DNA from: CAYNTH01 sp964427055
Lineage (GTDB): Archaea; Aenigmatarchaeota; Aenigmatarchaeia; CG10238-14; SCSR01
Assembly: GCA_964427055.1 (NCBI GenBank)
Contig: CAYRSQ010000027.1
Location: forward strand, 1-10,650
Direction: 5' to 3'
Length of the DNA: 10,650 nt
Every line of letters starts with the position of its first letter. The first letter of the stretch is position 1. Positions 7,054 to 10,650 of the stretch are shown piece after piece. Under the pieces are notes generated by a model that worked only from the letters and a program-made list of their open reading frames with translations, was not told the origin of the DNA and searched no databases. A program made the position numbers and the translations under genes.

Positions 7054-7650
7054 ATGTCCTATCTATCCAAATTGACCTCAAAGCTGTCGAACATAGACAA
7101 CATGTCCTTATTCATGGCAGTAAGCTCCTTCTGGTACCTTGCTATAGGGCTGCTGGGACCGTTCTACGTGATATACGTGCAGGAGATAGGGGGCAGCGTG
7201 GAGACCCTCGGTATGGCGTTCGGGATAATGGTCGTCGCGCAGTCCGTTACGTCGATATTCGCCGGAAAGATATCAGACAAGTTCGGAAGGAAGCCGTTCC
7301 TGCTGCTGATAGGTTATCTGAACGCGGTGATATTCCTCGCATATACAATGATAAGCAACCTGACCCAGCTCTATGCGATACAGATGGTATGGGGGATGGT
7401 GGACGCGATAGATGTGGTCGTGACACAGGCATTCCTTGCGGACATGACGAAGAAGAGCGACAGGGGAATGAAGATAGGGAAATTCCAGACGGTGGTCGGA
7501 CTGTCGAGGGGTCTGTCCATAATGATAGGCGGGTACATAGTCGGGATGTACGGGATAGAGATAATCTTCTACATAAGCGCGCTTTCGTATGCGTTGTCCA
7601 CAACTGCACTCTTCTTCCTGAAGGAAGACGGGTACAATGTCAAGATGTGA
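7054..7650 (+). CDS. Half-size MFS-type transporter protein (six helices)
   Basis: I place the start at ATG 7054 because a TATA core lies 28-38 bases upstream; the open frame runs further back but only across the opposing gene. The product is 198 residues with about six membrane helices (roughly 18-42, 51-70, 79-98, 104-128, 143-163, 168-188). GKISDKFGRK (71-80) is the MFS motif A loop between helices 2 and 3. Asp117 and Asp120 lie in helix 4. The protein ends after the sixth helix with a short polar tail (KEDGYNVKM), where a normal MFS protein (about 400 residues) would go on to its second six-helix half. A tRNA gene starts 45 bases after the stop, so no second half is present. It could act as a homodimer or be a remnant; the frame is intact. 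The substrate is unknown. Confidence 0.82.
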   Translation: MSYLSKLTSKLSNIDNMSLFMAVSSFWYLAIGLLGPFYVIYVQEIGGSVETLGMAFGIMVVAQSVTSIFAGKISDKFGRKPFLLLIGYLNAVIFLAYTMISNLTQLYAIQMVWGMVDAIDVVVTQAFLADMTKKSDRGMKIGKFQTVVGLSRGLSIMIGGYIVGMYGIEIIFYISALSYALSTTALFFLKEDGYNVKM

Positions 7651-7660
7651 ATGCCTCGTT

Positions 7661-7668
7661 TTTAAATA
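7661..7668 (+). promoter_or_regulatory. TATA box of tRNA-Leu
   Basis: TTTAAATA begins 34 bases before the mature 5' end of the tRNA, a normal archaeal promoter spacing with a short 5' leader to be cut by RNase P. Confidence 0.6.
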
Positions 7669-7694
7669 ATATCCTGACGAAAGTATTCAATACG

Positions 7695-7779
7695 CGGGGG
7701 TCCGATAGCCTGGCAATTCGGCAGGATTGAGGTTCCTGTGCCTTAGTGGCTCCGTGGGTTCAAATCCCACCTCCCGCAT
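7695..7779 (+). tRNA. tRNA-Leu (anticodon GAG)
   Basis: The acceptor stem is GCGGGGG (7695-7701) with CTCCCGC (7772-7778), one G-U pair, and discriminator A7779. The D arm has GG at 7713-7714. The anticodon stem CAGGA/TCCTG (7723-7727 / 7735-7739) encloses loop TTGAGGT, giving anticodon GAG (7730-7732), which reads CUC/CUU Leu codons. The long variable arm (7740-7754) with GCC/GGC pairing is the class II feature of tRNA-Leu. The T stem GTGGG/CCCAC (7755-7759 / 7767-7771) holds loop TTCAAAT. There is no intron and no encoded CCA, so CCA must be added by the nucleotidyltransferase. Confidence 0.96.
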
Positions 7780-7821
7780 AGTCCAATGAATAGGTCAAAT
7801 ACAAATTAGTAGGTCGATAGA

Positions 7822-8205
7822 ATGTCGGTGGAAAATAGGAATGAAGTGGCTTTTTGTGGTATCCTCTGCGGCAGATGCATAAAAGGAAGGGAAGAATCGA
7901 AGAAGAGAGCTGCACAGATTTTGGAAGACATGAAAGAATCGAATCTGGATAGTTGGCAACAACATGAACCAAAACAAGAGCCGTTTGACTACGATGATTT
8001 GAAAAAAGGATTAAGATGGCTGTCATCTCTTGATTGTGATGGATGCCACTCAGGAGACGGATATCCAGATTGCATCATCAGGAAGTGTGCAGAAGAAAAA
8101 AAACTGGAGAATTGTGGGGAGTGTAGTGAAATGCCTTGCGACATTGTAAGGAAAGCAAGAGAAAAAATGGGAATAGACGTTGAAGCAAACTTCAAGCAGC
8201 ATTAG
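7822..8205 (+). CDS. DUF3795-type Cys-rich protein
   Basis: This 127-residue soluble protein has ten cysteines: C12, C16 and C19 (CGILCGRC), C72 and C75 (CDGC), C84, C89, C98, C101 and C106. The FCGILCGRCIKG start and the later Cys pairs resemble the DUF3795 family, a group of small proteins thought to bind metal (zinc or an iron-sulfur cluster) whose role is unknown. The assignment rests on memory of the pattern, not a search. The gene begins 42 bases after the tRNA-Leu gene. By my hand count about 10 of 14 Lys codons are AAA and most Glu codons GAA, whereas the metalloprotein gene downstream prefers AAG. This fits acquisition next to a tRNA, but it is weak evidence. AAATACAAATT at 7798-7808 may be its promoter. 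Confidence 0.78.
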   Translation: MSVENRNEVAFCGILCGRCIKGREESKKRAAQILEDMKESNLDSWQQHEPKQEPFDYDDLKKGLRWLSSLDCDGCHSGDGYPDCIIRKCAEEKKLENCGECSEMPCDIVRKAREKMGIDVEANFKQH

Positions 8206-8232
8206 TGATTTTCGGGTCGATATCATACTCAT

Positions 8233-8242
8233 CTTTAAATAC
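8233..8242 (+). promoter_or_regulatory. TATA box of the small-ORF transcript
   Basis: CTTTAAATAC is a strong TATA core in the otherwise gene-poor stretch after the DUF3795 gene. Transcription would begin near 8262. That leaves about 20 bases before a GTG-start micro-ORF and about 150 bases before the hydrophobic 49-codon ORF. Confidence 0.55.
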
Positions 8243-8281
8243 TAATTCGATTGAATAATATCACTTAGAGGAAATTTAGAA

Positions 8282-8413
8282 GTGTTAGAGATTAAGTCTG
8301 ACGTTGACGAGCCGCCACCTAGTGGAGGCTTCTGCTTATTGGAACCTTTGGGACTAGTCACACATTCTAGGTATCCTACTAATTTTCTTAACTTCAGAAG
8401 AGGGGTGAGATAG
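8282..8413 (+). CDS. Candidate 43-codon micro-ORF or leader peptide
   Basis: The frame opens at GTG 8282 and closes with TAG at 8411-8413, one base before the ATG of the next small ORF. A GAGG stretch (8268-8271) sits 10 bases before the GTG and could be a Shine-Dalgarno site. The TATA core at 8233-8242 would start a transcript about 20 bases upstream. The predicted peptide is polar with a Pro run near the N-terminus (DEPPPSGG) and a basic C-terminus (NFRRGVR); I recognise no family. An open frame this long is not rare by chance, so it may instead be a structured untranslated leader. The Shine-Dalgarno of the next ORF lies in its last codons, so translation coupling is possible if it is real. 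Confidence 0.3.
   Translation: MLEIKSDVDEPPPSGGFCLLEPLGLVTHSRYPTNFLNFRRGVR
8309..8331 (+). other. RNA hairpin in the leader of the small hydrophobic ORF
   Basis: GCC-g-CCAC (8311-8318) pairs with GTGG-a-GGC (8322-8329) around a three-base loop CTA, with A-T and G-U pairs extending the stem outward. A competing pairing exists: ACCTAG (8317-8322) is complementary to CTAGGT (8367-8372). Two exclusive folds could give a switch-like leader, but no known riboswitch motif was recognised. Confidence 0.35.
8402..8408 (+). promoter_or_regulatory. Strong Shine-Dalgarno site of the 49-codon ORF
   Basis: GGGGTGA, close to the archaeal consensus GGAGGTGA, ends 6 bases before ATG 8415. Most other genes here look leaderless, so this site decides the start and argues that the tiny ORF is translated. 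Confidence 0.6.
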
Positions 8414-8414
8414 A

Positions 8415-8564
8415 ATGTTCTACGAAGCTCTGATGGTAGTCAAATACCTGCCTAAGGTCACGCTGTCGTACGTAGTGATTACACTGCTGTACGGTGCTGC
8501 GATAAGCAACATAGCGCTGACCATAACGGTAGCTCTTGACCTTCTGGACTACCTGCCCATTTAA
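8415..8564 (+). CDS. Small hydrophobic membrane protein (49 residues), unknown
   Basis: ATG 8415 to TAA 8562-8564 encodes 49 residues. After a short amphipathic start (MFYEALMVVKYLPK), residues 16-46 are almost entirely hydrophobic apart from a central Ser-Asn at 31-32. This is long enough for one long helix or a tight two-helix hairpin, ending with LDYLPI. It has two Lys and no Arg. No family is recognised. Support for it being real is the near-consensus Shine-Dalgarno site 6 bases upstream, its own upstream TATA box, and codon use (ATA, CTG, GTA mix) like its neighbours. It is below the usual length cutoff of gene callers. Possible roles are a membrane-bound regulator, a subunit or a toxin-like peptide; the sequence alone does not decide. 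Confidence 0.62.
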   Translation: MFYEALMVVKYLPKVTLSYVVITLLYGAAISNIALTITVALDLLDYLPI

Positions 8565-8589
8565 TTCGTTTTATCCACATAACTGATTC

Positions 8590-9045
8590 ATGGTAGAGAT
8601 AGTCAACAAATCCAAGTGGGCGGACGAGGACATCGGACTGCTGGTAGGCAGGATTATGGACCGGACAGGCGCGCGCGGAATGGTAGGGTCGATAACCGTG
8701 AAGACGGGGAAAGGCGCTAACAAGAAAGAGGACAAGCAGTTCAGCGGATACTGCTATCCGAACCGCAAGGACATAACGGTCATGGTCCCGAACACGTCAT
8801 TCCGTTCAACCAGACTCGGTAGCGACGGCAGCAAGATGGAAGTGAAGGATTGGACAGTGTTCAACTCTGAATGGTTCGCCAAAGTGCTGACACACGAGAT
8901 ACACCACTTGTCGGGAATAGACCACAGCGATATGATAGACTGGTGGGAATTGGATTGTTCTTATGCGAAAGTTTTGGAAGTCAGGTCGAAAAGGATGAAG
9001 AAGTTCCATGATGCTTTCGGCTCGAAGTTCGACGCGAGGTTCTGA
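8590..9045 (+). CDS. Small metalloprotein with metzincin-type HExxHxxGxxH motif
   Basis: This 151-residue protein has no signal peptide or membrane helix, so it is probably cytoplasmic. Residues 102-112 are HEIHHLSGIDH, a complete metzincin zinc signature: His102, Glu103, His106, Gly109 and His112. It follows an aromatic stretch (WTVFNSEWFAKVL) that would form the active-site helix. WWELD (118-122) comes after it. A Met-turn is not obvious; Met115 is too close to the motif. The N-terminal part (residues 15-60) is basic and glycine-rich (TGKGANKKEDK). Most metzincins are secreted and made with a propeptide, so a short cytoplasmic one is unusual. It may belong to a prokaryotic or viral minimal metallopeptidase group; I do not recognise it. 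TTTAATTCGTTTTATCC at 8560-8576 is a likely promoter about 15-30 bases before the ATG. Confidence 0.75.
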   Translation: MVEIVNKSKWADEDIGLLVGRIMDRTGARGMVGSITVKTGKGANKKEDKQFSGYCYPNRKDITVMVPNTSFRSTRLGSDGSKMEVKDWTVFNSEWFAKVLTHEIHHLSGIDHSDMIDWWELDCSYAKVLEVRSKRMKKFHDAFGSKFDARF

Positions 9046-9144
9046 CAATCGGTAGAGTCCATAAACACTTTCGCTGTCGGTATCCATTCTCTTCTTGCTC
9101 AGGTTGTGCTACTTGCCTGCTCCGTCGAGTGCCTGTAGTAAGCC

Positions 9145-9408
9145 TTATTCGATTGTGAACAGGTCCTTCAGCCTGTCTGGCACATTGAAGACGCCCATAT
9201 GCAGTCCCGCGTCCACATATGCCCAAGATATCACGACAGCCTCGAACGCCCTGATGAAGTCGCCCTTTTCCATGAAATGTTTCGAGTCCTGAAAATATAT
9301 CTTCGCGAGCTCCAGAATGTCTTTACCTCCGCTGCCGGTGAGGGACACGCTGTCCATGGCGTTCTCCATCTTCAATATCTCTTTCCTCGCCAGTTCCTCA
9401 ATCTGCAT
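9145..9408 (-). CDS. DUF357 family archaeal protein
   Basis: This 87-residue, mainly helical protein carries the DUF357 pattern: AKIYFQDSKHFMEKGDFIRAFEAVVISWAYVDAGLHMGVF (residues about 35-74, described here in parts). The sub-motifs are AKIYFQDSKHF, EKGDFIRAFEA and AYVDAGLHMGVF. The family is conserved in many archaea, has no known function and is thought to form a helical bundle. The length is normal for the family. It is divergent from thymidine kinase, with 47 bases between starts and a TATA core 25-32 bases before its own ATG. About 100 bases (9046-9144) without a clear gene separate its end from the opposing metalloprotein gene; I see nothing definite there. Confidence 0.85.
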   Translation of the reverse strand: MQIEELARKEILKMENAMDSVSLTGSGGKDILELAKIYFQDSKHFMEKGDFIRAFEAVVISWAYVDAGLHMGVFNVPDRLKDLFTIE

Positions 9409-9430
9409 AATCTATTATCCACTTCAGCAA

Positions 9431-9441
9431 TTCATAAATAC
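9431..9441. promoter_or_regulatory. Shared divergent TATA core (DUF357 / thymidine kinase)
   Basis: TTCATAAATAC is the only AT-rich core in the 47-base gap. It reads TATTTATG on the minus strand, 25-32 bases before 9408. On the plus strand it is about 16-25 bases before ATG 9456 or 31-40 before the alternative ATG 9471. Confidence 0.55.
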
Positions 9442-9455
9442 GTCGCAGTCCATTA

Positions 9456-10091
9456 ATGAATTGTGAGTCAATGAGTGACAAACTTGGCAGAGTCGAAGTT
9501 ATTTCTGGAAGCATGTTCTCCGGCAAGACGGAGGAACTGATCAGAAGGCTGATCAGGGCGAAGATAGCCAAACAGAATGTGATGACTTTCAAGGCCAACC
9601 TTGACGACAGGTACGACAAAATGGACATAACGTCCCACAGTGGAATGTCCCTGCGCTCGATACCGGTGCCTATAACCGAGGACGGCGTCAGGCAGATGAG
9701 GGAGAAGATAGAGGAGGAGCGCAAGAGGAATGGATCGGTTGATGTTGTGGGCATAGACGAGATACATTTCTTTGATGAATCTATAGTCGATCTGTGCGAC
9801 CAGCTCGCGGACGAGGGCGTGAGGGTGATAGCGGCTGGGCTCGATTTGGACTTCTCGGACGAGCCATTCGAACCCATGAAGAGGCTGCTGGCGAAGGCCG
9901 AACAGGTGGACAAGCTTAACGCGATATGCATGAGCTGCGGTGCCCCTGCATCCAAGACTTTTCTGAAGGCGCAGAAAGTCAAGGACCCGAAGGAGCCTAT
10001 AATAGGCGGATCGGAGATGTACGAGGCCAGATGCAGGAAATGCTTCGTCAAGCCCGACGTTGTCGTGGAATTTACCAGAAATAAGAAGTAG
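9456..10091 (+). CDS. tdk: Thymidine kinase (type II)
   Basis: This enzyme phosphorylates thymidine with ATP (dTMP salvage). The P-loop is GSMFSGKT (18-25). The DEIHFF motif (101-106) supplies Asp101 for Mg2+ and Glu102 as the catalytic base. GLDLDFSDEPFEPM (128-141) is the family's conserved segment. Four zinc-binding cysteines are CMSC (158, 161) and CRKC (193, 196), and the thymidine-binding lasso includes GGSEMYEARC (184-193). Length (211) is normal. The start is uncertain: M6 (9471) gives MSDKLGRVEV, closer to typical family N-termini, and fits a TATA core 31-38 bases upstream, whereas 9456 leaves only about 16-23. The stop is 3 bases from the end of the opposing thiI. The enzyme is patchily distributed among archaea. 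Confidence 0.93.
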   Translation: MNCESMSDKLGRVEVISGSMFSGKTEELIRRLIRAKIAKQNVMTFKANLDDRYDKMDITSHSGMSLRSIPVPITEDGVRQMREKIEEERKRNGSVDVVGIDEIHFFDESIVDLCDQLADEGVRVIAAGLDLDFSDEPFEPMKRLLAKAEQVDKLNAICMSCGAPASKTFLKAQKVKDPKEPIIGGSEMYEARCRKCFVKPDVVVEFTRNKK

Positions 10092-10094
10092 AAT

Positions 10095-10650
10095 TTACAT
10101 TTTTCTTTTCTTCACACTTTTCATACTGTCCTTTACAAGCTTCTTCATATTCAACTTGGATTCGGCCTCCCTTATCTCTTCCAGGTTGCCCTTCGTCCTT
10201 GGCTGGAACGGAACAGCCTTGCACACAGCACTCAGCGATACGGTCTTCTCGAAAGTCCCTATACTTTCGGCTATGTCCACGTTCTCTTGTTTGTCGTTCC
10301 CTATCAGGGGTCTGAACACCGGCAACTCACTCGCCTCGTCGAGGACTCGTAGGTTGTACAAGGTCTGCGACGCAACCTCTCCCAAAGTCTCTCCTGTAAT
10401 AATGGCTAGCGCTTCGTGTTCCTTCGCAAGCTCGTTTGCAATCCTGTACATCATCCTCTTGCACATGAGACAGACAAGGTTCGACTGGACTCCCTTTGTC
10501 TCGATGAAGGCCTTCAAGTTGCTTCCGTGATCGAATGAATACATCGGTATCTCCCAACCGTTCGACCATGTCTGCAGGACACCAATAACGTCCTTCGCCC
10601 TCTTCAGCCCCTTCTTGCTGCCATAAGGGTATGTGTCGGCGTACAGTGCG
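10095..10650 (-). CDS. thiI: tRNA 4-thiouridine synthetase ThiI, C-terminal part (cut by window edge)
   Basis: The frame runs from the right edge (10649) to the stop at 10095, giving 184 residues; the start and N-terminal domains lie outside. CLMCKRMMYRIA, then IITGETLGEVASQTL, PVFRPLIGNDKQE and SIGTFEKTV are hallmarks of the ThiI PP-loop adenylation domain, which activates U8 of tRNA for sulfur transfer. CLMC (Cys-x-x-Cys) matches the pair seen in archaeal ThiI, where cysteines are linked to an iron-sulfur cluster or persulfide sulfur. Nothing like a rhodanese domain follows: after the core there is only a basic tail rich in Lys (KKLVKDSMKSVKKRKM). The PP-loop motif and THUMP domain would lie to the right. 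Its end is 3 bases from the thymidine kinase stop, on the opposite strand. Confidence 0.9.
   Translation of the reverse strand, partial: ALYADTYPYGSKKGLKRAKDVIGVLQTWSNGWEIPMYSFDHGSNLKAFIETKGVQSNLVCLMCKRMMYRIANELAKEHEALAIITGETLGEVASQTLYNLRVLDEASELPVFRPLIGNDKQENVDIAESIGTFEKTVSLSAVCKAVPFQPRTKGNLEEIREAESKLNMKKLVKDSMKSVKKRKM

Noticed and set aside
8295..8340. C/D box guide RNA: CTGA followed by TTGACGA
   Set aside because: Only a D'-like and a weak C'-like box are present; no terminal C box and D box pair at the right distances was found.
7780..8600. A repeated tRNA 3' end (attachment site) downstream of tRNA-Leu
   Set aside because: I saw no copy of the tRNA 3' segment in the window; the CCACC/GTGG sequence at 8315-8325 is a hairpin, not a repeat of it.
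8806..9087. A minus-strand 93-codon frame across the metzincin-like gene
   Set aside because: It is antisense to the zinc-motif gene with no promoter or family signal.
9398..10051. A 217-codon minus-strand frame across thymidine kinase
   Set aside because: It lies opposite a kinase with all motifs intact, and the Ser/Ile-rich translation has no domain.

Overview
The window reads as a compact archaeal chromosome segment. The grounds are TATA-type promoter cores (TTTAAATA-like) about 25-38 bases before many start codons with little or no leader, heavy use of ATA for Ile and AGG/AGA for Arg, a class II tRNA-Leu with no encoded CCA, and archaeal families (DUF357, a ThiI whose sequence ends right after the PP-loop domain). 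Moderate GC, very short intergenic gaps and overlapping convergent 3' ends suggest a streamlined genome, perhaps of Micrarchaeota or Thermoplasmata type. That lineage guess is an inference and is not proven here.

Left part (1-4502). A minus-strand run encodes sugar-nucleotide enzymes: a UDP-glucose 6-dehydrogenase family protein (1313-2623), an extended SDR epimerase/dehydratase (363-1277) and the N-terminus of a UDP-glucuronate decarboxylase-like SDR (1-357, cut by the window edge). Divergent from them is a large polytopic membrane protein that looks like a GT-C type glycosyltransferase (2733-4502). Together they suggest conversion of UDP-glucose to UDP-glucuronate and then to UDP-xylose or a related sugar, with use of such sugars at the membrane for glycan or glycoprotein assembly.

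Middle part (4499-7650). This holds an unpaired nucleotidyltransferase-fold protein (minus), a small two-helix membrane protein, an arginase/agmatinase-family ureohydrolase with an altered first metal motif, a small HExxH protein on the opposite strand whose 3' end overlaps it, and a half-size (six-helix) MFS protein.

Right part (7695-10650). A tRNA-Leu(GAG) is followed by a Cys-rich DUF3795-type protein whose codon use is richer in A. Next comes an apparently unannotated stretch with its own TATA box, a hairpin and two very small reading frames in tandem (43 and 49 codons), the second a hydrophobic peptide with a strong Shine-Dalgarno site. Then follow a second small metalloprotein with a complete metzincin-type zinc motif, a DUF357 protein (minus), thymidine kinase, and the C-terminal part of the tRNA 4-thiouridine synthetase ThiI (minus, cut by the right edge).

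The most interesting parts are the tandem micro-ORF transcript at about 8233-8564, the two unrelated small HExxH proteins, the half-size MFS protein and the repeated use of one shared AT core between divergent genes. I saw no CRISPR array, insertion sequence or rRNA.
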